Assembly (NCBI GenBank): GCA_040290295.1
Contig: PSMW01000005.1
Location: forward strand, 97,791 to 161,790
Direction: 5' to 3'
Source: CAADGV01 sp040290295
GTDB lineage: Bacteria > Bacteroidota > Ignavibacteria > UBA10030 > UBA6906
Length of the DNA: 64,000 bases
Every line of letters starts with the position of its first letter. Positions within the stretch are counted from its first letter, which is position 1. Both the position numbers and the translations under genes were made by a program. The notes below the pieces were generated by a model. It was not told where the DNA came from, did not search any database, and was given only the letters and a program-made list of their open reading frames with translations. Below, in pieces: positions 17,905 through 27,258 of the stretch.

Positions 17905-19872
17905 CTACTTGGTGATGACCATCTTCCGCGTCTCGACGAACCCCGGGGCTTGAATCCGATAGAAGTAGATGCCGGTCGGCAGTTCGTCCTTACTGAAGGT
18001 CACTTCGTATGTTCCCGCACTCTGTACGCCTTCAAAGATCTTTGCTACTTCCTCTCCCAACAAATTGAACACGGAGAGGCGAACGTACCCTCCCTTCGGG
18101 AGGGTGTATTGGATGGTGGTCGTGGGATTGAACGGATTGGGAAAGTTCTGCTCGAGCGCGGCTTGGTTGTTCGTTTCGCTTGCTTTCGACTTTTGCTTGA
18201 TCTCCGGTGCCGATGTAATAATGGTGATGCGGAAGCGACGGACTTCTGCACTGGGAACAAGGACTTGGCCGTCGGATGCGAGCACACGCCAGTAGTAAGC
18301 ACGATTGAGACGCGGGAGTTGCACGCTTAACGAGAGATGGATGCCGGCAGAAGTGTCGCGCAACGCCGGACTATCGAACGTACTCACCGTATCGAGTTGC
18401 ACTCGATAGCGCACTGTATCGAGGTCGGGATCGAACGCTTGTGTCCACGAGCAGAAAACGTTCGGCGTACCGCTGCAAACGAGAGTCGTGTCGTGCGGCG
18501 GTGCCAGCAGGTGGAACGTTTCGGGTGGATCGTTGATGTTCGCCACGGAGATGATAAAGGATTGATCGACGAACCCAGCGCCGTTTTCTGCACGTAGCGT
18601 CACGGTGTGCGCACCTTGAAGCGCTTGTGCGTTCGTGGGCCTCCACCGAATCGACCACGTCGTCGAGTCGACGCGCATTCCATCGGGGGCTGTAACGAGC
18701 GAAAGCCCCGGCGGCGTACCGCTGAACGTCGGCGTGTAGATGTAGAGCGAGTCCTGTGTCGCATCCGTCGGCGGCATCGACGTGAACACCGGGGCGATGG
18801 GCCGCAGCCGCAACAGCCGGTTCGCAGAATACGGTCCGTTGGTCAGGTAGATATTCCCGTCGGGTCCCACTTCCACATCGGCGAAGCCGGTTGAGTACGT
18901 CAAGAGCGTCGCGAATGAGCCTGGAACAATCGTATCGCCGTTCTCGGTCAGCGTCAACGTCCACAGGGTAGGAGAGCTGTTGCCCGTGAAGAGCAACTTC
19001 CCGCGCAAGCGGGGAAACGCCGTTGCACGATACACCACGATGCCCGTCAGAGCAGGCAGCGGCGAACTGGGGAAGTAGTAGAGCGGACGAACGTACGCAG
19101 GATTGTTGGTGTACGTACAGTTGCCCTCGATGGGCCATCCCATGTTCCCACGTGGCGGTACGCGATTGACTTCGTCGTCGCACGACGGTCCGTTCTCCGT
19201 ACAGTACATGATCCCGGTACGGGTGTCGAACGTGAAATCGAAACTGTTGCGATGACCGATCGACCAGAAGGGCGTGCCGGGAAACGGATTGTCGGGGGGG
19301 ATCGATCCGTCGGGGTTGAGACGCAAGATTTTCCCGCGCAAGTTGGTCGCACTCGAATCTTGCGCGTTCGATGACGCCGCGTTGTCGCCGAACGAGACGT
19401 AGAGTTTTCCGTCGGGACCGAAGTGGCAGTTGCCGCCGTTATGATTGGTCGCAGTGTTGATGCGTGTACAGACAACAAGGGTCCGCGGATCGACACCGAG
19501 GCCGCTTGAATCCCGCACCCGCACCACAACATTCGCCCGGTCACCGCTGCGCGTGTACTGAACATACACATACGGCGAATCGGGATATTGCGGGTGCAGG
19601 GCAATGCCCAACAATCCCTGCTCGCCGCTCGACGTTACGCTAAACGTTGCAAACGGAGTGGACCGGACTCTGCCGTTTTCGAAAATCTTTACCATGCCCG
19701 TGTTCTTCTCCGTGAAGAAAAACCGCGGCGTCGCATCCCGTGTAAATGCCATGCACACAGGCAGCGCAACTGTAGGACTTTGCGCGAGCGTGTCCACTCG
19801 GTAGTGCTGAGCGGCGACATGTTGAAAAGGAACAAGGATGCCGACCAAAACAAAAACAACCAATGTCTTCAT
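17905..19872 (-). CDS. Secreted PQQ-dependent sugar dehydrogenase-like protein with T9SS C-terminal domain
   Basis: Six-bladed glucose/sorbosone dehydrogenase fold. A signal peptide (MKTLVVFVLVGILVPFQHVA) is followed by GLLGIALHPQYP, the NHNGGNCHFGPDGKLYVSFG blade with the conserved His, LRGKILRLNPDGSIPPDNPF and GHRNSFDFTFD. These are typical of soluble aldose dehydrogenases that oxidise sugars with PQQ and calcium. An Ig-like or cadherin-like region (about 380-560) follows. The tail NFPNPFNPTTTIQYTLPKGG and YEVTFSKDELPTGIYFYRIQ is a classic type IX secretion sorting domain, so the protein is exported and probably surface-attached. ATG 19872 has AGGA 5 nt upstream; ATG 19878 is an alternative. 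Substrate and cofactor use are inferred. Confidence 0.9.
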   Translation of the reverse strand: MKTLVVFVLVGILVPFQHVAAQHYRVDTLAQSPTVALPVCMAFTRDATPRFFFTEKNTGMVKIFENGRVRSTPFATFSVTSSGEQGLLGIALHPQYPDSPYVYVQYTRSGDRANVVVRVRDSSGLGVDPRTLVVCTRINTATNHNGGNCHFGPDGKLYVSFGDNAASSNAQDSSATNLRGKILRLNPDGSIPPDNPFPGTPFWSIGHRNSFDFTFDTRTGIMYCTENGPSCDDEVNRVPPRGNMGWPIEGNCTYTNNPAYVRPLYYFPSSPLPALTGIVVYRATAFPRLRGKLLFTGNSSPTLWTLTLTENGDTIVPGSFATLLTYSTGFADVEVGPDGNIYLTNGPYSANRLLRLRPIAPVFTSMPPTDATQDSLYIYTPTFSGTPPGLSLVTAPDGMRVDSTTWSIRWRPTNAQALQGAHTVTLRAENGAGFVDQSFIISVANINDPPETFHLLAPPHDTTLVCSGTPNVFCSWTQAFDPDLDTVRYRVQLDTVSTFDSPALRDTSAGIHLSLSVQLPRLNRAYYWRVLASDGQVLVPSAEVRRFRITIITSAPEIKQKSKASETNNQAALEQNFPNPFNPTTTIQYTLPKGGYVRLSVFNLLGEEVAKIFEGVQSAGTYEVTFSKDELPTGIYFYRIQAPGFVETRKMVITK

Positions 19873-19938
19873 TGCCATCCTGGAGATATGAGCAAGTTCT
19901 CGATACGCGAAAAACCTCCTAAACACCGTTGGGGAAAT

Positions 19939-21498
19939 TCAACGAATCACCATTATCCTTCGTGTCTCTCGATAGAGTTTCTCTGCCGCAGCAGGCGCGT
20001 TCCCGATGATGAGTCGCGCGAAGTACACGCCGCTTGCCGTTCTCGTTGCGTCGAACAGTTCTTTCCGTTCGCCCGCAGCTTGCCGTGCTGCAACCAGGGT
20101 GGTCACGTGCCGACCGAGCGCATCGAAGACCGCCAAATGCACAAACGCTTCGAACGGAAGTGCGTACGAGATCGTCGCGACATCGTTGAAGGGATGCGGA
20201 TAAATATTCTGTAGGTGCGCTGTACTCGGCAGCGGCAACGAACCCGAAAGCGACTTCTGCGCAAACTGCTCTGCTGCTTCACGCAGGCGACGGCAAACCA
20301 ATGCATCATCCGAACAGCGGAAGCCGTAACCTTGACGGTCGGTGCGCGTGCCTTCCAACAGTTGCCACACCAATGCACCAGCCGCACCGTCGTAGAGCGC
20401 GGTCGTTAACCAGCTTTCATAGCTCGCTGCTTGATGCTCACGCACGCCGAACTCTCCAAGAATCATCGGTTTCCCAACAGCACGTGCCAGCGCTGCATGG
20501 TCTCGTATCCAAACGCCGCCGGCATTCTTCGAGAGATTCCACGCCTCAGGATACAAATGGCAACTGCCAAAGTCAATAGAGGGCATCACGCAATGGGCTT
20601 TGAACGCGACACCGGCCGTTCCATTGAACAGCCAGTGCTGATTGTTGTACGAACTGGTCGAGTAGCCTGCCGGCGAGACGTCGAACCCCTCCTCTCCCGT
20701 CCCGACCAAATGGTTCGGGTCGAGCGACTTGATGTACGCCGACATCTCTTCAACCCACCTGCGCACAGTCTCTCCCGACCGATCGGATGAACGCGGCTCA
20801 TTTGCCAATTCCCAACCAAAAACGAAAGGGTCGGCATTGTAGGCAACGCCCGTATAAACATTGACGCGCAGAAGAAGCGTGGCGATATACGACGTGAACC
20901 ACCCTTTGATGATGGGATCGGTGTAGAAATCGTCGTGCCCGAATTGGGTGGAGAGGGCATAGCGATAGCTGCGTCCAGCTCCACCCTCTACCGTCCTTTG
21001 GAGATCGGAAGAGCTGTATCGGGAAGAGGATGGTGCTCCGGCTGTGCCCGCTGCAATGCGCCATCGAACGTATTGGTTCATTCCTCCATACTCATCCCAA
21101 TTATTCACCAGCGGAATCAGAAGGCGCATGCCGTGCAGTCGAGCTTGCAGCAGAACGTAGTCTAACGCCTGCAGCGCTCGCTCGTTGAACGCACCGGGCC
21201 GGTATTGAATGACGGCAGGATTGAGACTGTCGGCCGAATCATTGAAGCCCCACGTCCGAATGACGGTCATGCCGAGGCGTGAGGCAGTGCGAAACAGATC
21301 GCGGACGGTGTGGGAATCTCCACGTGCAGTTTGTTCGAGAAGGTAATACGCGTTCGCCCCGACAAAATAGAACGGACGATCGCGCAGTTTCAGCGTATCG
21401 CGGGATCGAGTGACGAACTCAGCGGCCTGAAACGAAAAACAGGGAACGGCAAAGAAGAAGAACACCGCGAGACCAAGGACCGAACGCCAACGCCTCAC
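19939..21498 (-). CDS. Secreted GH5-type glycoside hydrolase (mannanase-like) with C-terminal sorting domain
   Basis: 519 residues from GTG 21498, with signal segment SVLGLAVFFFFAVPCFSFQA. The (beta/alpha)8 GH5 domain shows GMTVIRTWGFND, the acid/base Glu234 in FVFGWELANEPRSSD, the HLYPEAW strand and the nucleophile Glu349 in KPMILGEFGVREH. This pattern is closest to endo-beta-1,4-mannosidases. The C-terminal about 90 residues (NIYPHPFNDVATISYALPFE, then ASGVYFARLI) form a type IX secretion sorting domain. Upstream the frame overlaps the glycosylasparaginase gene, so the GTG after that gene's stop was chosen. It sits with the sugar dehydrogenase, which suggests polysaccharide use. Fine specificity is uncertain. 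Confidence 0.85.
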   Translation of the reverse strand: MRRWRSVLGLAVFFFFAVPCFSFQAAEFVTRSRDTLKLRDRPFYFVGANAYYLLEQTARGDSHTVRDLFRTASRLGMTVIRTWGFNDSADSLNPAVIQYRPGAFNERALQALDYVLLQARLHGMRLLIPLVNNWDEYGGMNQYVRWRIAAGTAGAPSSSRYSSSDLQRTVEGGAGRSYRYALSTQFGHDDFYTDPIIKGWFTSYIATLLLRVNVYTGVAYNADPFVFGWELANEPRSSDRSGETVRRWVEEMSAYIKSLDPNHLVGTGEEGFDVSPAGYSTSSYNNQHWLFNGTAGVAFKAHCVMPSIDFGSCHLYPEAWNLSKNAGGVWIRDHAALARAVGKPMILGEFGVREHQAASYESWLTTALYDGAAGALVWQLLEGTRTDRQGYGFRCSDDALVCRRLREAAEQFAQKSLSGSLPLPSTAHLQNIYPHPFNDVATISYALPFEAFVHLAVFDALGRHVTTLVAARQAAGERKELFDATRTASGVYFARLIIGNAPAAAEKLYRETRRIMVIR

Positions 21499-21532
21499 AC
21501 GGCATGGATAGGAATGTGCACTACGGTGGCGT

Positions 21533-22585
21533 TCAGCGTTTGTATAAGTACGCGGCGTCGAGCAACCGCGCAGAGGTTCCGTCGTGCAGTGCAAACTTAC
21601 TGCCGCTGTACAGTGCTGCGGCGCCATACTCACCCCGCTTATTGATCGCGTAGAAGTTGACATTGAACGATGGCTTGCCGTTGTCGTCTTGCAGGCGCCG
21701 CATGCGGTTATGTTCGACGATGCGCTTGCACGCATCAAGACACGCTTGCTCGGGCGATTTGCCTTGCCGCATGAATTCCACTACCATCACGCTGCTGCAG
21801 TTGATGAGATTGGCTTCTCCCCGACCCGTGGAGCCGGCAGCGCCCACCTCGTTGTCGCAATACAGACCTGCACCGATGATCGGCGAATCGCCGACACGCC
21901 CCGGAATCTTAAACGCAAGTCCGCTCGTGGTCGTCACGCAGGAGATGTTTCCCTTTTGATCGATGGCGCTGCAGTGAATCGTGCCGGTATGACGGAAGAA
22001 CGGCTCGAACAAACTGCCGATGTCCTTGTCATCGGGTGTGTGGGGAGGCAGCCAGTCGTCTTTCGTCGAGAGATTCTCTTTCCATCGCAGCCATTCCTCA
22101 CGAGCGCGATCAGTAAGAAGGTTTTCTTCGATGAAGCCATGAGCGCGTGCGAAGCGTAGAGCACCTTCGCCCACAAGCAGAACGTGATCGGTACGCTCCA
22201 TAACCACACGCGCGACTTTTGACGGGTGCTTGATGTTACGGAGTGCAGCAACAGCTCCCGCGCGATGCGTGGGACCATGCATCACCGCCGCGTCGAGTTC
22301 AACAACGCCTTCCTCATTCGGCAAGCCTCCGTATCCGACGCTCGTATCGTTCGGGTCGGCTTCGACAATGTTTACTCCCGCAATCACCGCATCGAGTGCG
22401 TCGGCGCCGGCAAGCAGCAATTCCATTGCTTTCGTAACTGCAGGAATGCCGTTGCCGCTCGACATGGCAATCACCTTCACCGGTGGAGGTGCACTGAAAA
22501 CAGAAACGGAGAGTGCATTCGCAGCAAGCGCACCAGCGCTGACAGCAGAAGCACGCTTCAAAAATTCGCGTCGTGTCGTGGGCAT
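21533..22585 (-). CDS. N4-(beta-N-acetylglucosaminyl)-L-asparaginase-like Ntn hydrolase with Tat signal
   Basis: 350-residue precursor. The start TTRREFLKRASAVSAGALAA is a twin-arginine export signal. The Ntn-hydrolase core shows DPNDTSVGYGGLPNEEG, the autoprocessing site FFRHTGTIHCSAID with probable nucleophile Thr202, and FKIPGRVGDSPIIGAG and STGRGEANLI, all family signatures. Cleavage before Thr202 would give alpha and beta subunits. The family removes GlcNAc from asparagine or hydrolyses beta-aspartyl peptides. The ATG at 22585 places the arginine motif at the terminus. It is the first gene of a block with GH5 and a sugar dehydrogenase, consistent with extracytoplasmic glycan or glycoprotein breakdown. 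Confidence 0.88.
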   Translation of the reverse strand: MPTTRREFLKRASAVSAGALAANALSVSVFSAPPPVKVIAMSSGNGIPAVTKAMELLLAGADALDAVIAGVNIVEADPNDTSVGYGGLPNEEGVVELDAAVMHGPTHRAGAVAALRNIKHPSKVARVVMERTDHVLLVGEGALRFARAHGFIEENLLTDRAREEWLRWKENLSTKDDWLPPHTPDDKDIGSLFEPFFRHTGTIHCSAIDQKGNISCVTTTSGLAFKIPGRVGDSPIIGAGLYCDNEVGAAGSTGRGEANLINCSSVMVVEFMRQGKSPEQACLDACKRIVEHNRMRRLQDDNGKPSFNVNFYAINKRGEYGAAALYSGSKFALHDGTSARLLDAAYLYKR

Positions 22586-22610
22586 GAATCCTCGTCGGCT
22601 GTGGTGGCAG

Positions 22611-22640
22611 AAAAGTAGAGAATCACGCATTGAGAAGCAA
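22611..22640 (-). promoter_or_regulatory. Putative promoter for the glycosylasparaginase-like gene
   Basis: On the minus strand TTG (22640-22638), exactly 20 nt, then TACTTTT (22617-22611), about 25 nt before the ATG at 22585. It lies in the short gap after the upstream repeat-protein gene. Confidence 0.6.
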
Positions 22641-22654
22641 TTGCCGTTACAGAC

Positions 22655-24499
22655 TTATGGCTTCGGCGGTGTCGGGGGAACCGGCGGCGGTGCATCTTCA
22701 TCGGGATAGAGTGTGATGCCCCAGTACTCCGCATCTTCCGGCGGGGCGGAGTTCCAGTCGCCATACGCGTGGCTGTCGTCGGTAGCGTAGTGCAGCGTGT
22801 ACTCGCCTTTATCCAGCACGATCGTCGTGTTCACGAGACGATTTTTGCGTGCCCCTCCGGCGTGCATCGTCATCGAGTACGTCATCTCCCAGATGGTCGC
22901 ACCGGTTTTGTTGTCGGTAATCCAGCCGTAGTCGGTCATCTCTCGATTGACTCCTTCGCCCAGAGCATAGATGCGGACACGTGTGGTCTTCTCGAGTTTG
23001 AACGATGTCTGCCGCTCCTCACTGCTGCCGACACGAATCAATTGCGCGATGGCAAACCTCTCGCGCTGGTTCTCCACTTTCGCCACGATGGATGGATCGA
23101 ACCCTTCACTTGCTCCATACAACGTGATGCCGTAGTGTTCCGGATCGAAGGGCGGGTCGGCGTTCCAATCACCGTAGGCATGCGAATCGTCCGTTACGTA
23201 CTGCACCACGTACGTCCCATGTGGGAGTGTGACGACCTCGTCGATGAGGCGGTTCTTCGATGCGCCGCCGGCATGAGCAGTGCGGTCCACATCCATCGTC
23301 CACACTTTGGTGCGCGTGCGTGCATCGAGGATCACCCCGTAGTCGGCCATCGAACGGCGCTGATTGCTCCTCTCGCCGATGGCATAGACGCGCACCGATG
23401 CATCCTTGTGAAGCACGAAGCTTTGGTTGCGAGTTTCGTTGTTGTGCATCGGCGTCAAGCTCAGGATGACGGGTCCGTCTTTGGTGGTGGGAAGAAGGGC
23501 GAAGCGCGCTTGTTCGTGCTCGGCGACGGCACAGAGGGTAATGCCGTAATTCAACGGGTCAGCAGGCGGTGCGCAATTCCAATCGGCTGCAGAGTGACTG
23601 TTGTCCGTAACATAGAACAGTGTGTACTCGCCGCGCGGCAAAAGCACCGTGCCATCGAACTTGATGTTCTTCGATGCACCACCTGCATGAAGCGAATTCT
23701 TCCACTTCATCTCCCACACACGTGACCGGTTGGCGGACTGTATGATCCATGCATAATCGGCAAGATCGTATTCGCCGCGCAGACCTTCGCCGAGTGCGTA
23801 CACACGCACCGTCATCGGCTCACGCACGGCGAATGATTGTCGGATGTGAACATTCTCCCCCACGCCGGTCGCTTTGAACAGCACGGCGCGAAATTCTTTC
23901 GGGGGACGAAACAGCGAGACAGCAGACGCGTTGGCTTCATCCACAGCAATGTCGATTCCCCATTCAGGAGACCGCTTGGTCCATTCCTCTCGCAAGTCAT
24001 CGCCCAACCAACGGTTGATCAACTTCTCGAACCATCCGAACGCTCGGTTGCCCGAATAGATGCCGGCGTTGAACAGTCCAGATTCCCGGTGGTCGATGTT
24101 CATGCTGAAGTTCTTGAACGTGGAGCTGTACGTGAACGTGGCTGCAGCGAAGTACACTTCGTACGCACCTTTCGGCAACGTGATTTCGCCATCGAACGTA
24201 CGGTCATCGCGTGAGCGCGACGTGTTCGATCGATCCATCTTCCACACAACCTCACGACGTTCGGCATCGAGAATCCATCCGTACGCGAACATATCATCGG
24301 CACCTTGTCGCTCGCTGTCGCACCTGCTCCCGCCTGCACCGCGTGCACGGATGTGCACCGTCATCGTTCGCTGCAATTCAATTCCTGCGTACTTCACTTC
24401 AGTCGTACTGAAGTCGCGCAGCGAAACGATCGTTTTCTCTCCTCCCAGAGCTGCCGCTGAGAGGAGACACGTGATGGAGACAAGCATGAATCGATTCAT
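22655..24499 (-). CDS. Secreted protein made of four tandem domain repeats, function unknown
   Basis: 614 residues with a signal peptide (MNRFMLVSITCLLSAAALGG). Four units of roughly 130-150 residues follow. Each later unit has, in order, VRVYALGEG, ADYGWI, VWEM, HAGGASKNR, LPxGxYxLxYVTDDSHAYGDWN, PPxDPExYGITLY. Units 2, 3 and 4 carry TDNSHSAADWN, TDDSHAYGDWN and TDDSHAYGDWN; unit 1 is the most diverged (FTYSSTFKNFSMNIDHRESG). The C-terminus is proline-rich (APPPVPPTPPKP). I do not recognise a named family; the repeats look like beta-sandwich units. No catalytic motif or sorting domain is visible. It lies upstream of the glycosylasparaginase gene. Confidence 0.8.
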   Translation of the reverse strand: MNRFMLVSITCLLSAAALGGEKTIVSLRDFSTTEVKYAGIELQRTMTVHIRARGAGGSRCDSERQGADDMFAYGWILDAERREVVWKMDRSNTSRSRDDRTFDGEITLPKGAYEVYFAAATFTYSSTFKNFSMNIDHRESGLFNAGIYSGNRAFGWFEKLINRWLGDDLREEWTKRSPEWGIDIAVDEANASAVSLFRPPKEFRAVLFKATGVGENVHIRQSFAVREPMTVRVYALGEGLRGEYDLADYAWIIQSANRSRVWEMKWKNSLHAGGASKNIKFDGTVLLPRGEYTLFYVTDNSHSAADWNCAPPADPLNYGITLCAVAEHEQARFALLPTTKDGPVILSLTPMHNNETRNQSFVLHKDASVRVYAIGERSNQRRSMADYGVILDARTRTKVWTMDVDRTAHAGGASKNRLIDEVVTLPHGTYVVQYVTDDSHAYGDWNADPPFDPEHYGITLYGASEGFDPSIVAKVENQRERFAIAQLIRVGSSEERQTSFKLEKTTRVRIYALGEGVNREMTDYGWITDNKTGATIWEMTYSMTMHAGGARKNRLVNTTIVLDKGEYTLHYATDDSHAYGDWNSAPPEDAEYWGITLYPDEDAPPPVPPTPPKP

Positions 24500-24661
24500 G
24501 GAACCCGAAGCGTTGTCAGAGAAAAACCCTGCTACCTCATACGCCGTGTGCCGGGACTTAGTTGCAGCGAGTCCACCACAGCACGAAGCGGCTCCTCCGC
24601 CTCCCTCTGGCTAGAGCGCGTCATTTTCCTTTACTTACTTCATCTCGACCGACTCAGTGAT

Positions 24662-25609
24662 ATGACGTATCCTGCCATCGAAATAAAAGATATGGCAAAA
24701 ATGTACAAGACAAAATCTCGCCACCCCGTACGAGCGCTCGACGGCGTTTCGCTCACGGTACGAGAAGGTGAGATCTTCGGCTTGTTGGGAAGGAACGGTG
24801 CGGGAAAGACAACTCTTCTCCGTATTCTGACCACCTTGATACCACCCACGAGCGGTTCCGCCTCCGTGTTGGGGTACGATGTTCAACGGCAAGGACTCGC
24901 CGTTCGCAAACATATCTGTGCTGTTCTGCAAGAGAACGCTTTGGAGCTGTATCTCTCGGTGAAGGACAACCTGCATACATACGCGCGCTTTCACGCCGTT
25001 CCCTCACACCAACGAGAGAAGCGCGTGCTGGAGACCATGGAGCAGTTCGGGCTGACGGACCATGCGCATGTGAAGGCGATGGATCTGAGCGGCGGATTGA
25101 AGAGACGGCTGCAGGTTGCGAAAGTCTTCATGGTGGACAAGCCGGTCGTGTTGCTAGACGAGGCAACAACCGGGATGGATCCCATCAACAAGCGCACAGT
25201 GCTGCAGGCGATTCGAGAGCAGGCGCACAAAGGGCGAACAATTCTCCTCACCACGCACATCCTTCATGCAGCAGAGGAACTCTGTGATACCATTGTTATG
25301 ATTCACCATGGGCGTATTGTCGCTACGGGTGACCTCCCCTCGATCAAACGGCTCGCGTCCAACGTGTTCGAGATCAGTGTCACGTTCGAATCGTTGACCG
25401 ACCCCATCATGGCAGCGCTCGAGATGCTGGCGCCGCTTCGCTTGCACCGAACCAGGAACACTGTCGAGTTGTGTGTGAATGGTGTCGAGACCGAACTGCT
25501 GGAAACTCTCACGCAGCTTTCGAAGCAAACTCGCCTCTCGCATGTCGAAATCACGAGCGGCACATTGGAAGATGCCTTCGTCGAAATCCTCGGAGGGCCG
25601 GAAGCATGA
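24662..25609 (+). CDS. ABC-2-type transporter ATP-binding protein
   Basis: 315 residues. Walker A GRNGAGKTTLLRIL, Q-loop LQENALELYL, signature LSGGLKRRLQVAKVF, Walker B VVLLDEATTGMDP and switch TTHILHAAEELCD are all present. The C-terminal about 90 residues (after GRIVATGDLPSIK) are the domain typical of the DrrA/NatA/CcmA-like group that pairs with ABC-2 permeases for drug or polymer export. The ATG at 24662 fits the family start (TYPAIEIKDMAKMYKT). Its TGA overlaps the permease ATG (ATGA), so the two are translationally coupled. Confidence 0.92.
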   Translation: MTYPAIEIKDMAKMYKTKSRHPVRALDGVSLTVREGEIFGLLGRNGAGKTTLLRILTTLIPPTSGSASVLGYDVQRQGLAVRKHICAVLQENALELYLSVKDNLHTYARFHAVPSHQREKRVLETMEQFGLTDHAHVKAMDLSGGLKRRLQVAKVFMVDKPVVLLDEATTGMDPINKRTVLQAIREQAHKGRTILLTTHILHAAEELCDTIVMIHHGRIVATGDLPSIKRLASNVFEISVTFESLTDPIMAALEMLAPLRLHRTRNTVELCVNGVETELLETLTQLSKQTRLSHVEITSGTLEDAFVEILGGPEA

Positions 25610-26373
25610 CGATGATCTTCGCGCTTCTGTATCGTGAGTATCGCATCCGCATTACGAGCTTGGTGTGGATGTTCTTCGATCTGTTCATGCCGCTGTTCTA
25701 TCTATTGATGTTCGGCATCGGCTTGGACAAGGCATTTGCCGAAGGGATCGTCATTGAAGGGACTGCGATTCGCTATCAGACGTTTTTGCTTCCGGGCGTG
25801 CTCGCGATGGCTTCGTTCGGCATCGCCATCAATACGTCGTACGGTTTTTTTGTGGATCGCGATAACGGGATCTTCTACGAGTTCCTGACGTACCCCATGA
25901 CGCGCGGACAGTTTCTTGTCGGGAAGATCGTGTTCAACTGTTTGCTTGCTCTCATCCAATCGTTCATAACGGTTGCCACGGGCGTGCTCGTCTTGGGTAT
26001 CCCCCTTCAGTGGTCGTCGCTCGGATTGTTGGTCATCGCGACCGTGATCGGCACAGTGGGATGGTTTTTCTTTCTTTCGATTCTTGCACTGCGCATTCAT
26101 CGCAGCGATCTGTTCAACACCGTTCTGAACGTCGCCTACTTCATGCTGATGTTTGCGAGCAGTATGTTTTATCCTTTGGACACCATGCCGGCGTGGCTGA
26201 GAACATTGTCGCACGGCAATCCGCTGACGTGGCATACCGATGTGCTGCGTTTCGCGACCATCGGCGTCGGCAATCCTGAACGCGTGTTGATCGAGTCGGT
26301 TGCCTTCGTGGTGTTTCTGCTGGTTTCGTTCGCCGGAGCCGTCGGGACGCTTCGCACGGCGGTCGTGAAGTAG
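25606..26373 (+). CDS. ABC-2-type transporter permease
   Basis: 255 residues with six predicted membrane helices and the ABC-2 layout: a cytoplasmic start (MTMIFALLYREYRIRITSLV), the motif FDLFMPLFYLLMFGIGLDKA, GVLAMASFGIAI, and ASSMFYPLDTMPAWLRTLSH before the last helices. It forms an exporter with the ATPase upstream, with which it overlaps by 4 nt. The substrate is unknown; relatives export drugs, lipids or polysaccharides. Confidence 0.9.
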   Translation: MTMIFALLYREYRIRITSLVWMFFDLFMPLFYLLMFGIGLDKAFAEGIVIEGTAIRYQTFLLPGVLAMASFGIAINTSYGFFVDRDNGIFYEFLTYPMTRGQFLVGKIVFNCLLALIQSFITVATGVLVLGIPLQWSSLGLLVIATVIGTVGWFFFLSILALRIHRSDLFNTVLNVAYFMLMFASSMFYPLDTMPAWLRTLSHGNPLTWHTDVLRFATIGVGNPERVLIESVAFVVFLLVSFAGAVGTLRTAVVK

Positions 26374-26375
26374 CA

Positions 26376-26405
26376 TTGCTTCTCAGATGGCGACTTCCTA
26401 ACTTT
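26376..26405 (+). promoter_or_regulatory. Putative promoter for thyA-folA
   Basis: TTG (26376-26378), exactly 20 nt, then TAACTTT (26399-26405), directly after the permease stop and 41 nt before the thyA ATG. This makes thyA-folA a unit separate from the ABC pair. Confidence 0.55.
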
Positions 26406-26445
26406 ACGCACAACCATCATCACATCCACACATCTCCTGTCGCTC

Positions 26446-27258
26446 ATGCAAGAATATCTCGATCTCGTTCAGCGTGTGCTCACAAAGGGCACGTACAAGA
26501 AAAACCGCACGGGCATCGACACCATCTCGTCCTTTGCTGAGCACTATATGGTCGATCTCAGAAAAGGCTTTCCTCTTCTCACCACGAAAAGGGTGAATTT
26601 CAAAGCGATGCTTCACGAGGTGTTGTGGTATCTTTCGGGCGAGGACCACATTCGCAATCTACGCCAACACACAAAAATTTGGGATGCCTGGGCTGACGAG
26701 AACGGGAATCTCGACACGGCGTACGGTCGGTACTGGCGCCGTTTCCCCAGTGCTCACTTCAACCGCGAGACGGGCACATACGAAGTGGTGGAGATCGATC
26801 AGATCGGAAGAATTATCGAGTTGCTTAAGATCGATCCGAACTCACGGCGGATGGTGGTGACCGCATGGGAACCGGGCAACGCGTTGAGCAGTAAGCTTCC
26901 TCCCTGTCACTACACGTTCGCGTTCAACGTTCAGGGGAGAAAGCTCAACTGCCATCTCACGCAGCGCTCGGGCGATATCGCCCTCGGTGTGCCGTTCAAT
27001 CTCGCCGCGTATGCTCTCCTCACACACATTCTCGCGCAGGAGTGCGGATTCGAGCTGGGCTTCTTCAGCCACACCATTGTGGATGCGCACATCTACGTGA
27101 ATCATATCGAAGGATTGAAAGAACAACTCACCCGAAAGCCCCTACCGTTGCCTCGATTGGAAATTGCGCGCAAGCCGATCGACGAACTGCGCTTCGAGGA
27201 CTTCACCCTCATCGGCTACCAGTGCCATGAGCCTATCAAGTTCGAGGTAGCAGTGTGA
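26446..27258 (+). CDS. thyA: Thymidylate synthase ThyA
   Basis: Methylates dUMP to dTMP using 5,10-methylenetetrahydrofolate, giving dihydrofolate. 270 residues, close to the usual 264. The dUMP-binding Arg lies in KKNRTGIDT, the LHEVLWYLSGEDHIRNLR helix is intact, and the nucleophile Cys154 sits in SSKLPPCHYTFAF, followed by QRSGDIALGVPFNLAAYALL and SHTIVDAHIYVNH. All are canonical. The stop overlaps the GTG start of folA by 4 nt, which couples production of dihydrofolate to its recycling. Confidence 0.98.
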   Translation: MQEYLDLVQRVLTKGTYKKNRTGIDTISSFAEHYMVDLRKGFPLLTTKRVNFKAMLHEVLWYLSGEDHIRNLRQHTKIWDAWADENGNLDTAYGRYWRRFPSAHFNRETGTYEVVEIDQIGRIIELLKIDPNSRRMVVTAWEPGNALSSKLPPCHYTFAFNVQGRKLNCHLTQRSGDIALGVPFNLAAYALLTHILAQECGFELGFFSHTIVDAHIYVNHIEGLKEQLTRKPLPLPRLEIARKPIDELRFEDFTLIGYQCHEPIKFEVAV

